This document shows, piece after piece, positions 16,495 to 25,223 of a stretch of DNA of 64,000 nt. This stretch comes from JAXMCI01 sp046349435. Its GTDB lineage: Bacteria; Pseudomonadota; Alphaproteobacteria; Dongiales; Dongiaceae. The position numbers were made by a program, and so were the translations under genes. The stretch's first letter is position 1, and the number at the start of each line of letters is the position of its first letter. A model generated the notes under the pieces. It saw only the letters and a list, made by a program, of their open reading frames with translations, was not told the origin of the DNA and ran no database searches. The stretch spans positions 1-64,000 of the forward strand of contig JAXMCI010000035.1 in the NCBI GenBank assembly GCA_046349435.1, written 5' to 3'.

Positions 16495-17918
16495 TCAGCC
16501 GGCCACGGGCGCCGGCTGCAGCCGCAGGACGAAGCGGGCGCCGCCGCCGGGCGCGTCGTCGACCTCGATCCGGCCGCCATGGGCGGCGACGATGCGGGCG
16601 ACGATGGCGAGCCCCAGCCCGGCGCCGCTGCCGTCGCGGCGACCCCGCCAGAAGCGCTGGAACAGCCGCTCCCGGTCGGCCGCCGGCACGCCCGGGCCGC
16701 GGTCGGTCACCGTCACGGCCGGCGCTTCGCTGACCGCCACCTCGACGGTGGTGTTGGGCCGGGTGTGCTGCAGCGCGTTCTCGACCAGGTTGCGCACCGC
16801 CTGGCGCAGCGCGTCGGCATTGCCGGCGACCGGCGCCGGCCGCTCCGTCCCGGTCACCGCGATGGCGCGCGCCCGCCTCACCGCCAGCGGCGTCAGCGAC
16901 GCCGCCACCTCGACCGCGATGGCGTGCAGGTCGGCGGTCTCGCCCGGCGCCACCGAGAGCTCCTCCAGCTGCGCCACCAGCAGCAGCTGCCCGACCAGCC
17001 GGCTCATCCGCTCTACATCCTCGCGCAGGCCGGCCGCCACGCCGCGATCCTCCAGGCTGTCGAGATGCGCCGCCAGCACCGCCAGCGGCGTGCGCAGCTC
17101 GTGCGCCGCGTCGGCGGTGAACTCGCGCTGCATGCGGAAGCCGTGGTCGAGCCGGTCCAGCGTGCCGTTGATCGCCGCCACCAGCGGCTGCAGCTCGCGC
17201 GGCAGGTCCGCCTCGGACAGCCGCAGCTCGGTCGAGCGCGGCGTGATCCGCGCCGCCTGCGCCGCCACCGCCTTCAGCGGCCACAGCCCCGCCGGATCGT
17301 CACGACGCCGATCAGCAGGGTCGCCAGCGCGAAGGGCAGCATCACAGGCATCATGTCGCCGAGCAGCTCGTCCCCGAAGCTGCGCTTCTCCAGCTTCCAG
17401 TCGGAATCGCGCTCCGCCACCTGCACGACGAGGTCCCGGCCGCCGACCCGGATCCGCTGGTGGGCGCCGAACAGCATCGCCTTCCGGTCGGGCTCGGCGC
17501 TGCGGAAGAAGCTGGCGTCCCACTCGGCCGGCACCGCCGCCAGCCGCGGCGCCATCGGCGGCGCCGAGGCGAACAGCACCGCGCCGCCGGTCTCGCGCAC
17601 GAGGTAGCTGTACTTGCGCGGCCCCTTGCCGAGATTGAACTCGAGCGCTCCGGCGGGACCGGGCCGCACCGCCCGGATGACGTCGCGCAGATGCTGCTGC
17701 ACCAGCCGGCTCGGCACCTCGAGATCGCCGGCGCGGAAGCGCGCCTCGACCATGGCGCCGGCGGCGGCGAAGACGGCGATGAAGAGCAGGCCGAGGCGCC
17801 AGGCGAGCGCCCACTCGATCGAGCGGCGCGCCCCGCCGCCCCAGGCGGCCCGCATCGTCGAGGACAGCCGGCGACGCGGCGTCGCCGCGGGTCGGCCCAT
17901 CACCAGCCTGCTCGGCAC
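16495..17918 (-). pseudogene. Sensor histidine kinase A, frameshifted near the HAMP-like linker
   Basis: Two open segments give one kinase. The 5' part (to about 17280) encodes an Arg-rich tail, a first membrane helix (WRLGLLFIAVFAAAGAM), a periplasmic sensor with DWKLEKRSFGDELL, and a second helix ending GVVTIRRG. There a single G is missing compared with the paralogue (CACAGCCCC here, CACAGGCCCC at 18788), and translation stops after 214 residues. The remaining linker, HisKA (FTADAAHELRTPL) and HATPase (NLVENALQHT, DRGPGVP, GAGLGLAIV) are intact in the shifted frame down to the TGA at 16495-16497. The catalytic half is about 99% identical at the DNA level to kinase B, but the sensor is clearly different. 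A CTGACG pair lies 56 bases upstream of the start. Real mutation or sequencing error cannot be separated here. Confidence 0.9.
16518..17321 (-). repeat. Kinase catalytic-half repeat, copy A
   Basis: This segment matches 18022-18826 with, by direct comparison, eight substitutions and one missing base. It covers the second half of transmembrane helix 2, the linker, HisKA and HATPase. The match ends abruptly where the sensor-coding parts begin. Confidence 0.95.
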
Positions 17919-17973
17919 GACGTTCCCGCTCCGGCCCGCCCGACGCGGGCCGCCCCTTCAATGGCAGGGGAAT

Positions 17974-17990
17974 CTGACGGGGTGCTGACG
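17974..17990. promoter_or_regulatory. Direct repeat CTGACG-N5-CTGACG before kinase A
   Basis: Two CTGACG half-sites 11 bp apart lie in the 80-base gap between kinase B and kinase A. The same pair, in the same orientation, precedes the response-regulator gene at 20101-20117. OmpR-type regulators bind direct repeats about one helical turn apart, so this is a candidate site for the neighbouring regulator. Confidence 0.55.
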
Positions 17991-17998
17991 CCCGCCGC

Positions 17999-19342
17999 TC
18001 AGCCGGCGGCGGAGGCCGATCGCAGCCGCAGGGTGAAGCGGGCGCCGCCGCCGGGCGCGTCGTCGACCTCGATCCGGCCGCCATGGGCGGCGACGATGCG
18101 GGCGACGATGGCGAGCCCGAGCCCGGCGCCGCTGCCGTCGCGGCGGCCCCGCCAGAAGCGCTGGAACAGCCGCTCCCGGTCGGCCGCCGGCACGCCCGGG
18201 CCGCGGTCGGTCACGGTCACGGCCGGCGCTTCGCTGACCGCCACCTCGACGGTGGTGTTGGGCCGGGTGTGCTGCAGCGCGTTCTCGACCAGGTTGCGCA
18301 CCGCCTGGCGCAGCGCGTCGGCATTGCCGGCGACCGGCGCCGGCCGCTCCGTCCCGGTCACCGCGATGGCGCGCGCCCGCCTCACCGCCAGCGGCGTCAG
18401 CGACGCCGCCACCTCGACCGCGATGGCGTGCAGGTCGGCGGTCTCGCCCGGCGCCACCGAGAGCTCCTCGAGCTGCGCCACCAGCAGCAGCTGCCCGACC
18501 AGCCGGCTCATCCGCTCGACATCCTCGCGCAGGCCGGCCGCCACGCCGCGATCCTCCAGGCTGTCGAGGTGCGCCGCCAGCACCGCCAGCGGCGTGCGCA
18601 GCTCGTGCGCCGCGTCGGCGGTGAACTCGCGCTGCATGCGGAAGCCGTGGTCGAGCCGGTCCAGCGTGCCGTTGATCGCCGCCACCAGCGGCTGCAGCTC
18701 GCGCGGCAGGTCCGCCTCGGACAGCCGCAGCTCGGTCGAGCGCGGCGTGATCCGCGCCGCCTGCGCCGCCACCGCCTTCAGCGGCCACAGGCCCCGCCGG
18801 ATCGTCACGACGCCGATCAGCAGGGTGAGCGCCATGAAGGGCGCGATCACCGGCAGCACGTCGCGGAACAGCTCGTCGAAGAAGCCGCGCGCCTCCAGCA
18901 GGCTGAGCGCGTCCCGCTCCGCCACCTGCACCACCACCGGCCCGGCCGGGCTGGCGACCCGCCGGTAGGCACCGAACAGGCTGGCCGTTCCGTCCGAGTC
19001 GTCGTCGCGGTAGAAGCCGGCATCCCAGTCGGCCGGCACCGGCCCGAGCCGGGAGGCACCGGCCCCCGGCGAGGCGAGCAGCACGGTCCCGTCGGCGCCG
19101 CGCACGACGTAGTCGAAGCCCGGCGCGGCGGGCAGGTCGAGCTGCAGCCGGCCGTCGGGCCCGGCTCGCAGCGCGCCCGCCACCGCCTCGACATGGCCGA
19201 GGACGATGCGGGTCGGCACCTCGAGGTCGCCGCCGCGATAGCGCATGAAGACGAGGATGGCGGCGCCCAGGAAGGAGGCGACGAAGAGCAGGCCGAGCCG
19301 CCAGGCGAGCTGCGACAGGATCGAGCGGCGCAGGACCCTCAC
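17999..19342 (-). CDS. Sensor histidine kinase B, intact
   Basis: 447 residues from GTG 19342, overlapping the response-regulator stop as GTGA. Order: helix 1 (residues 13-33), a periplasmic sensor of about 130 residues, helix 2 (about 165-181), linker, HisKA with phospho-acceptor H246 (AAHELRTPL), and HATPase with N box (NLVENALQHT), G1 (DRGPGVP) and G2 (GAGLGLAIV). The overall plan is that of QseC/TctE-like OmpR-partner kinases. The sensor is not a recognised named domain. The catalytic half is nearly identical to the broken kinase A downstream, whose sensor differs, so the pair would have offered two inputs into one response regulator. Confidence 0.93.
   Translation of the reverse strand: MRVLRRSILSQLAWRLGLLFVASFLGAAILVFMRYRGGDLEVPTRIVLGHVEAVAGALRAGPDGRLQLDLPAAPGFDYVVRGADGTVLLASPGAGASRLGPVPADWDAGFYRDDDSDGTASLFGAYRRVASPAGPVVVQVAERDALSLLEARGFFDELFRDVLPVIAPFMALTLLIGVVTIRRGLWPLKAVAAQAARITPRSTELRLSEADLPRELQPLVAAINGTLDRLDHGFRMQREFTADAAHELRTPLAVLAAHLDSLEDRGVAAGLREDVERMSRLVGQLLLVAQLEELSVAPGETADLHAIAVEVAASLTPLAVRRARAIAVTGTERPAPVAGNADALRQAVRNLVENALQHTRPNTTVEVAVSEAPAVTVTDRGPGVPAADRERLFQRFWRGRRDGSGAGLGLAIVARIVAAHGGRIEVDDAPGGGARFTLRLRSASAAG
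18022..18826 (-). repeat. Kinase catalytic-half repeat, copy B
   Basis: Partner of the copy at 16518-17321, offset 1504 bases. The proteins encoded differ at only about one residue over roughly 265 (Val versus Thr near the C-terminus), apart from the frameshift in copy A. Confidence 0.95.
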
Positions 19343-20016
19343 CGCTTCTCCTCGGGAACGAAGTAGCCGACGCCGCGGATGGTGTGGATCTCGAACTGGG
19401 CCTCGGCGCCAGCGAGCTTCTTGCGCAGCCGCGACATGTGGACCTCGACCGAGTTCGATTCGACTTCCTCGCCATAGCCGTAGAGCGTCTCCTCGATCGC
19501 CGCCTTGGAGACGACGCGGCCGGCGCGGCGGAGCAGCAGCTCGAGCAGGTTGAACTCGCGGCGCGACAGCAGCAGCGGCCGGCCGCCGACCTCGACCACC
19601 GAGCCGACCGTGTCGAGCGTGACGTTGCCCGACTGCAGCCGGAGGCCGAGCGCGCCGCCCGGCCGCCGCATCAGCGCCCTGAGGCGGGCGACCAGCTCGG
19701 CCATGGCGAAGGGCTTCAGGAGATAGTCGTCGGCGCCCGAGTTGAGGCCCTGGACGCGATCGGTGAGGCCGTCGCGCGCCGTCAGGATCAGGATCGGGGT
19801 GGCGTCGCCGCGGCCGCGCAGGTCGGTCAGCAGCCGCATGCCGTCGCCGTCCGGCAGCCCGAGATCGAGCACGACGCCGTCATAGCGGGTGGTCGACAGC
19901 GCCGCCTGCGCCTCGTCGAGCAGGGTCACCAGGTCGACGGTGAAGCCCTCGGCCCGCAGCGCCTTGGCGATGAAGCCGGCAAGACGCTCGTTGTCCTCGA
20001 CGACCAGCAGACGCAT
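19339..20016 (-). CDS. OmpR/QseB-type response regulator
   Basis: 225 residues. The receiver domain has the acidic pair (VVEDNE), phospho-acceptor D51 (VVLDLGLPDGDG), LILTARD and K101 (ADDYLLKPF). The C-terminal winged helix is of the OmpR/PhoB class (LLLSRREFNLLELLLRRAGRVVSK, VEVHMSRLRKKL, IHTIRGVGYF). It is a cytoplasmic transcription factor phosphorylated by the coupled kinase B, whose GTG overlaps its stop. A CTGACG direct repeat 85 bases before its start suggests autoregulation. The closest known pairs are QseBC, PmrAB and TctDE; the signal is not evident from the sequence. Confidence 0.95.
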   Translation of the reverse strand: MRLLVVEDNERLAGFIAKALRAEGFTVDLVTLLDEAQAALSTTRYDGVVLDLGLPDGDGMRLLTDLRGRGDATPILILTARDGLTDRVQGLNSGADDYLLKPFAMAELVARLRALMRRPGGALGLRLQSGNVTLDTVGSVVEVGGRPLLLSRREFNLLELLLRRAGRVVSKAAIEETLYGYGEEVESNSVEVHMSRLRKKLAGAEAQFEIHTIRGVGYFVPEEKR

Positions 20017-20100
20017 CGGCAGGCTCCTCCGGCCGGCGCACGCCGGCGGCGCCGGGCAGGCGGGATGCCGCCGTCGCGGCGGGATGCTTCGCCGGGCAGT

Positions 20101-20117
20101 CTGACGGGCGGCTGACG
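20101..20117. promoter_or_regulatory. Direct repeat CTGACG-N5-CTGACG before the response regulator
   Basis: Same sequence pair and 11-bp period as at 17974-17990, in the 114-base gap upstream of the response-regulator start. Only these two places were noticed in the window. It is a candidate binding site for the regulator encoded next to it. Confidence 0.55.
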
Positions 20118-20130
20118 CCGAGATTACCGT

Positions 20131-20484
20131 TCATCCAGGCGCGGCGGCGAGACGAATCAGCCCGTCCGCCTCGATCACCGCCACGGCGGCGAGCCGCTGG
20201 CCGAGACAGGGGCCCGCGACGCAGAGCCCGTCCTCCAGCCGGAAGCGCGCACCATGCGTGGCGCATTGCAGCTGCCGGCCGTCGGGCGACAGGAAGCGGC
20301 CGGGCACCCAGTCGAGCGGCGTGCCGCGATGCGGGCAGCGGTTGCGGTAGGCGAGCGCCCGCCCGGCGCAGCGCAGCAGCACGAGATCGAGCGGCCCGTC
20401 CGGCCCGCTTGCCTCGGCCGGCCGCGGCGCTCCCTCCGGCAGCTCGGCGGCGGCGCAGAGGACCGGGCCCGGCGGCGGGCGCAC
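20131..20484 (-). CDS. Rieske [2Fe-2S] ferredoxin-like protein
   Basis: 117 residues with the Rieske cluster motifs CPHRGTPLD and CATHGARFRLEDG (C-x-H...C-x2-H), followed by the GPCLGQRLAAVAV end strand. No catalytic domain is attached, so it is a small soluble electron carrier or a domain that partners an oxygenase; such single-domain proteins occur widely without a known partner. Start ATG 20484 is 13 bases after the EVE gene stop, so YciI, EVE and this gene look like one operon. Confidence 0.85.
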   Translation of the reverse strand: MRPPPGPVLCAAAELPEGAPRPAEASGPDGPLDLVLLRCAGRALAYRNRCPHRGTPLDWVPGRFLSPDGRQLQCATHGARFRLEDGLCVAGPCLGQRLAAVAVIEADGLIRLAAAPG

Positions 20485-20497
20485 GGGGGGCGCGCGC

Positions 20498-20911
20498 TCA
20501 GGGCGCCACGCCGCCCATCCTGCAGATCAGCTTCCAGGCCGCCGGAGTCACCGGCATCACCGACAGCCGGGACTGGCGGACCAGCCCGAGCTCCGCCAGC
20601 TTCGGCTCGGCCTTGATCGCGGCCAGCGTCACCGGGGTGGCCAGCGGCTTCACCGGCACGACGTCGACCATCCCGTAGCGGCCGCTCGCATCGCCGGGGT
20701 CGGGATAGTAGGGGCGCACGATGCGCATGATCCCGACCACCGCCAGCCCTTCGTTGGAATGGTAGAAGAAGGACAGGTCGCCCTCGGCCATCTGCTTCAG
20801 GTTGTTGGCCGCCTGGGCATTGCGCACGCCGTTCCAGTGGGTCCGCTCGTCGGCCACCAGCTGCTGCCAGGAATAGGCGGCCGGCTCCGACTTCATCAGC
20901 CAGTGGGCCAT
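20498..20911 (-). CDS. EVE-domain protein
   Basis: 137 residues, the full length of bacterial stand-alone EVE proteins. Family stretches: MAHWLMKSEPAAYSWQQL at the start, WNGVRNAQAANNLKQM, GDLSFFYHSNEG and VGIMRIVRPYYPD. EVE is a PUA/YTH-like fold predicted to bind modified bases in nucleic acids; the cellular role of this housekeeping-type version is not established. It is three bases from the YciI gene, a neighbourhood repeated in many alphaproteobacteria. Confidence 0.93.
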   Translation of the reverse strand: MAHWLMKSEPAAYSWQQLVADERTHWNGVRNAQAANNLKQMAEGDLSFFYHSNEGLAVVGIMRIVRPYYPDPGDASGRYGMVDVVPVKPLATPVTLAAIKAEPKLAELGLVRQSRLSVMPVTPAAWKLICRMGGVAP

Positions 20912-20914
20912 CGC

Positions 20915-21199
20915 TCAGCCCTTCGGATAGACCTGCCGCCAGCCGGTGATCTCGACCCTGGCGAACAGGCCGGCCTTGGCATAGGGGTCGCCGGCAGCGA
21001 AGGCGTCGACCGCCGCACGGTCGGGGTAGTCGACCACCAGCAGGCTGCCGATCGCCGTGGTGCCGTCGGCGGCGAGCAGCGGCCCGGCGAAGGCGAGGTG
21101 CGAGGCCTGGCTCTCGAGATAGGCGAGATGGGTCGGACGGGTGGCGGCGCGCAGCGCGCCGCCATCCGCCTTGTCGACGCAGTAGACGGCGAACAGCAT
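20915..21199 (-). CDS. YciI-family protein
   Basis: 94 residues. Ferredoxin-like YciI fold: MLFAVYCVDK, RPTHLAYLESQ with the conserved His, HLAFAGPLLAADG, GSLLVVDYPDRAAVDAFAAGDPYAKAGLF with the conserved Asp-Pro-Tyr, and VEITGWRQVY at the end. YciI proteins are putative small enzymes with a His-Asp pair but no agreed function. ATG 21199 is preceded by GGAGGATC. It heads the short run with EVE and the Rieske protein. Confidence 0.93.
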   Translation of the reverse strand: MLFAVYCVDKADGGALRAATRPTHLAYLESQASHLAFAGPLLAADGTTAIGSLLVVDYPDRAAVDAFAAGDPYAKAGLFARVEITGWRQVYPKG

Positions 21200-21391
21200 G
21201 GATCCTCCGGAGGGCCGCAGAGCAGAGCCCAGCCTAGCGCGTCGCCACCGCCGCTGCCCAGCCCCGCGCATCGGCCTGCCGGCCGTCGCGGCCCGGGCGC
21301 CGGCGTTGACAGGCGGGCCTCGGTCGCGCTTGCTGCGCAGGCTCCGCGGGGTCGGGGCGGACAGGACGGACTGCGACGGAAGGGACGGGGG

Positions 21392-22729
21392 ATGGCGGAG
21401 GCGGCGAGCCAGGAGCGCATCGCGGTGATCGGGCTCGGCTATGTCGGGCTGCCCCTGGCCGTGGCGCTCGCCCGGGCGCAGCCGCCGGAAGGCCCGCCGG
21501 TCACCGGGTTCGACATCGATCCGCGGCGGCTCGAGGAGCTCGGCCGCGGCCACGACCGCACCGGCGAGCTCGCGATCGCCGATCTCGCCGCCGCCGGGCT
21601 GCGGCTCACCGGCGTGGCCGAGGACCTCGCCGGCAGCTCCGTCTACATCGTGACCGTGCCGACCCCGGTCGACGAGGCGAGCCGGCCCGACCTCGGGCCG
21701 CTGCGGGCGGCCTGCGCCTCGGTCGGCCGGGCTCTGGCGCTGGCGCCGCGGCCCGGGGTGCCGCGCGCCGCGCAGCCGATCGTGGTGTTCGAGAGCACCG
21801 TCTATCCCGGGGTCACCGAGGATGTCTGCGGGCCGGCGCTGGAGGCCGCTTCCGGGCTGGCGGCCGGCCGCGACTTCCTGCTCGGCTACTCGCCGGAGCG
21901 GATCAACCCGGGCGACCGGCAGCACACCATCGACCGGATCGTCAAGGTGGTGGCCGGCCAGACCCCGGCGGCGACCGAGCGGCTGGCGGCGCTCTATGGC
22001 GGGATCACCCGGGCCGGCACCGCGATCGCCCGCGACATCCGCACCGCCGAGGCCGCCAAGGTGATCGAGAACGCCCAGCGCGACATCAACATCGCCTTCA
22101 TCAACGAGGTGGCGATGATCTTCGGCCGGCTCGGCCTGTCGGTCTACGACGTGCTCGAGGCGGCCCGGACCAAGTGGAACTTCCTCGATTTCCGCCCCGG
22201 CCTGGTCGGCGGCCACTGCATCGGCGTCGATCCCTTCTACCTCGCGCACTGCGCCCAGGCGCTCGGCCACGAGCCGGAGATCATCCTGGCCGGCCGGCGG
22301 ATCAACGACGGGATGGGCGACTACATCGCCGGCCGCATCGCCGGCGCCGCCGGGGCGGCGCAGCGCCACCGCACGCTGGTGCTCGGCCTGACCTTCAAGG
22401 AGAACCTGCCCGACCTGCGCAACAGCAAGGTGGTCGACCTGGTGCGCGGCCTGACCCGCCGCGGCCACCAGGTCGCCGTCCACGACCCCTGGGCCGATGC
22501 CGACGAGGCCCGCCGGCACTACGGCATCGAGCTGCTGGCGCCCGGCGAGCCGCTGCCGCCGCCCGGCGCCTATGACTGCCTGGTCGCCGCCGTCGCCCAC
22601 GACCGCTACCGCGCGCTCTCCCCGTCCGAGCTGGGCGGCCTGCTCCGCCCCGGCGGGCTGATCGCCGACATCAAGGGGATCTGGCGCGACCTGCCGCTGG
22701 CCGACGGCCGGCGGCGCTGGGAGCTGTAG
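21392..22729 (+). CDS. Nucleotide-sugar (UDP-hexosamine type) dehydrogenase
   Basis: 445 residues of the UDP-glucose/GDP-mannose dehydrogenase superfamily, in the branch of WbpA/WbpO/TviB enzymes. NAD loop IAVIGLGYVGLPLA at residue 10, IVTVPTPVD, VFESTVYPGVTE, YSPERINPGD, EAAKVIENAQRDINIAFINE, the catalytic cysteine in LVGGHCIGVDPFYL, and the C-terminal LGLTFKENLPDLRNSK. It oxidises the C6 of a UDP-N-acetyl sugar to a uronate for surface polysaccharide. No glycosyltransferase or export genes adjoin it. A possible -35 (TTGACA, 21306-21311) lies upstream, but no clear -10 was found. ATG 21392 follows AGGGACGGGGG. Confidence 0.93.
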   Translation: MAEAASQERIAVIGLGYVGLPLAVALARAQPPEGPPVTGFDIDPRRLEELGRGHDRTGELAIADLAAAGLRLTGVAEDLAGSSVYIVTVPTPVDEASRPDLGPLRAACASVGRALALAPRPGVPRAAQPIVVFESTVYPGVTEDVCGPALEAASGLAAGRDFLLGYSPERINPGDRQHTIDRIVKVVAGQTPAATERLAALYGGITRAGTAIARDIRTAEAAKVIENAQRDINIAFINEVAMIFGRLGLSVYDVLEAARTKWNFLDFRPGLVGGHCIGVDPFYLAHCAQALGHEPEIILAGRRINDGMGDYIAGRIAGAAGAAQRHRTLVLGLTFKENLPDLRNSKVVDLVRGLTRRGHQVAVHDPWADADEARRHYGIELLAPGEPLPPPGAYDCLVAAVAHDRYRALSPSELGGLLRPGGLIADIKGIWRDLPLADGRRRWEL

Positions 22730-22760
22730 GTCGAGCCCGGCGGTCGTCTGGCTGGCGGGC

Positions 22761-24482
22761 CTAGCCCCGCTTGCCGTCCTTCTTGCCGCGGATCAGCGCC
22801 CACTTCACCGGCCCTGCGTCCTCGCCGTCCGGCGCGGGGGTGATGACCAGCTGCTGGGCGCGGCGGATCTCGCCGCGGCGGCCGAGATAGGCCGATTCCT
22901 CGAGCGCCAGCTCGCCGCCGCTGGCGCGCAGCTGCCAGATCGTGCCGCTGCCCAGCTTCAGCAGCGCCGCCTGCTGGCTCTGCGCCAGGGTGACCTGGAC
23001 GTCGGGATGGAGGTGGAACCGCAGCAGGAAGGCGATGCCCTCCCGCCCGGTCAGGCTGTCCTCGCCGCGCAGCTCCTCGCCGGTGTTGGCGAGCCACAGC
23101 CGACGACGGTGGACGACGCCGAAGCCGGGCTGGTAGCCGTCATGGCTGAGGTCGAGCCAGACATTGCCCTCGGTGCCCTGGCGGTCGCAGGTCACCTTGC
23201 GCGGCGCCCGCGCCACCCCCTCCTCGGCCAGCGTGCTGGAGTTGGTGTCGGCCACCACCAGCGTCGAGTGCGCCGCGGTGTTGCGCTGGACGCGGCGCCA
23301 GCCGGGGTCGCCGGGATGGGCGCCGCAATTGACGATCAGCCGCTCGCGCCCGACGCTCATCTCGAAGCTGAGGGTGCCGGCATGGGCGTGGCCGTCATAG
23401 CCGGGCGGCGGCGGCGGCCCACTGTCGACCAGCACCAGGGTGCGGCCGGCCGAGAGCCGCTGGAAGCCGGTGTCGGGCGCCTCCAGCGCCGGCCGCGAGC
23501 GGGCGTCGGCGCGGTTCAGCACCATGTCGATCTGCCAGCCCTCCTCCTCGTTGCTGTCGTTGAAGAGGGCAAGCCCGCCATCGCCGTGCTGGTAGAGCCG
23601 CAGCATCGGCGCCATGCCGTCGATCGCCGCCTGCAGCCCCACCGGCAGCGGCTGGCCGGCCGCCTTCAGCGCGCCGCGCAGGTCGATCAGGTGGCGCAGC
23701 AGCGCCAGATGCACCGACGGGCTGCGCTCGATGTGGCCGCCGTCCGGCAGCACCTGGCGGGCCAGCTCGCGGTCGAGCAGCGCCCGGCCGCGGCGCAGCC
23801 AGGCCTCGCCCCGCGGCAGGGTGAGGCCGGCATAGATCAGGCCCTTGAGGGCGGCGAACAGCGCGCTGCCGGAGAGCCCGCCGGGCAGGCTGCGATAGAG
23901 GTACTGGGCCTGCCGGCCGGCATGGACGAGCAGCAGCGCGCGGAAGGCGACGTCGGCGCTGGCACCGTAGAAATCGTGCTGGCCGAGCCAGCTGGCGAGC
24001 CTGAGGCCGGTCAGGTCGGGGCGCCAGGCGAGCGCGCTCCAGCGCCGGTGCTCGTCGATCCAGCGCTGCACCAGCTCGCGCGCGGTGCGCCGGCCGGCAT
24101 CGCCGCCGGCGGCGCGCAGATGGCGCAGCCAGCCGAAGCCGTGCAGCTCCTCGAGCCAGGCCGGGCTGGCGCCGATCGGCGACCAGAGCGGCGACGGGTT
24201 GCGGATCGTCTGCCCGGCGAAGGCGAAGCTGCCGGCGATGATCGCCTCGCCCAGCGCGGCGTTGCCCGGCCAGGGATCGGATCCCGCCGGGGTCACCGCG
24301 CCGGTGCCCTCCTGGGGCATGCCGAGGCCGTGAAAGGGGGTGCGCAGGATCAGGCCGCGCAGCCCGAACATCATGCGCTGCCAGCGCAGCTCCGTCGGCA
24401 GGCCGCGGGAGCGGCGGGAGCGCGGCCGCGGGCGGGCCGTCGCGGCGGACGCGGCGGGACCGGCCAGCGTCTCGCTGCCCAT
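22761..24482 (-). CDS. Heparinase II/III family protein
   Basis: 573 residues. The N-terminal (alpha/alpha) toroid part runs to about residue 340 (WPGNAALGEAIIAGSFAFAG, LQHGDGGLALFND) and the C-terminal heparinase II/III-like beta-sandwich has SFEMSVGRERLIVNCG, RNTAAHSTLVVADTNSS, RRRLWLANTGEELRGEDSL. No signal peptide is obvious, so the location is unclear. In many alphaproteobacteria this gene sits between rpe and purH; rpe is here, with a one-base overlap (TGATG), but purH is not in the window. The natural substrate is unknown. Confidence 0.92.
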   Translation of the reverse strand: MGSETLAGPAASAATARPRPRSRRSRGLPTELRWQRMMFGLRGLILRTPFHGLGMPQEGTGAVTPAGSDPWPGNAALGEAIIAGSFAFAGQTIRNPSPLWSPIGASPAWLEELHGFGWLRHLRAAGGDAGRRTARELVQRWIDEHRRWSALAWRPDLTGLRLASWLGQHDFYGASADVAFRALLLVHAGRQAQYLYRSLPGGLSGSALFAALKGLIYAGLTLPRGEAWLRRGRALLDRELARQVLPDGGHIERSPSVHLALLRHLIDLRGALKAAGQPLPVGLQAAIDGMAPMLRLYQHGDGGLALFNDSNEEEGWQIDMVLNRADARSRPALEAPDTGFQRLSAGRTLVLVDSGPPPPPGYDGHAHAGTLSFEMSVGRERLIVNCGAHPGDPGWRRVQRNTAAHSTLVVADTNSSTLAEEGVARAPRKVTCDRQGTEGNVWLDLSHDGYQPGFGVVHRRRLWLANTGEELRGEDSLTGREGIAFLLRFHLHPDVQVTLAQSQQAALLKLGSGTIWQLRASGGELALEESAYLGRRGEIRRAQQLVITPAPDGEDAGPVKWALIRGKKDGKRG

Positions 24483-25147
24483 CAGCGGCCGCGGCGCAGG
24501 CGGCGGATATTCTCGGCGTAGGCCCCGGCGCCGCCCTGGAAGGTCGCCGTGCCGGCGACCAGCAGGTCGGCGCCGGCGGCGATCACCGCCGCCGCGGTCT
24601 CGTCGTTGACGCCGCCATCGACCAGCAGGTCGATGGCCCGGCCGGATTCGTCGATCCGCCGCCGCACCGCCTCGATCTTGTCCAGCTGGCTCTCGATGAA
24701 GCGCTGCCCGCCGAAGCCGGGATTGACGGTCATCACCAGCACCAGGTCGATGTCGCCGATCACCGTGTCGATGCAGCTGGCCGGCGTCGCCGGGTTGATC
24801 GCCACGCCGGCCCGCTTGCCGGCCGCCTTGATCAGCTGCAGCGTGCGGTGGAGGTGCGGACCCGATTCGGGGTGCACGGTGATGCTGTCGGCGCCGGCCT
24901 TGGCGAATTCCTCGATATAGGGGTCGGCCGGGGCGATCATCAGGTGCGCGTCGAAGGGCATCCGGGTGAGCGGCCGGATCGCCTTCACCACCAGCGGCCC
25001 GAAGGTGATGTTGGGGACGAAGTGCCCGTCCATCACGTCGAGGTGGAGATGGTCGGCGCCGGCAGCCTCGACCGCCCGGACTTCCTCGGCGAGGCGCGCG
25101 AAGTCGGCCGACAGCAGGGACGGGGCGATGCGGAGCGGAGGGCGCAT
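24482..25147 (-). CDS. rpe: Ribulose-phosphate 3-epimerase
   Basis: 221 residues, full length. TIM barrel that interconverts ribulose 5-phosphate and xylulose 5-phosphate in the pentose phosphate and Calvin pathways. Motifs: IAPSLLSADFARL, HLDVMDGHFVPNITFGP (metal and catalytic Asp), DAHLMI, VMTVNPGFGGQRFI, and LLVDGGVNDETA for the phosphate site. ATG 25147 fits the family N-terminus; an upstream extension in frame is low complexity. It follows rsmB by 76 bases and overlaps the heparinase gene by one base. Confidence 0.97.
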   Translation of the reverse strand: MRPPLRIAPSLLSADFARLAEEVRAVEAAGADHLHLDVMDGHFVPNITFGPLVVKAIRPLTRMPFDAHLMIAPADPYIEEFAKAGADSITVHPESGPHLHRTLQLIKAAGKRAGVAINPATPASCIDTVIGDIDLVLVMTVNPGFGGQRFIESQLDKIEAVRRRIDESGRAIDLLVDGGVNDETAAAVIAAGADLLVAGTATFQGGAGAYAENIRRLRRGR

Positions 25148-25223
25148 GCCTCTACCTAACAGCTTAGGCCCGCTCTGAGAAGCGGCCGGCGCCGGGCGCC
25201 CGGCCCGAAGGCGCTTCGGGAGG

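Noticed and set aside
21306..21311. Strong promoter for the nucleotide-sugar dehydrogenase
   Set aside because: TTGACA is present, but no credible -10 follows at 16-18 bases.
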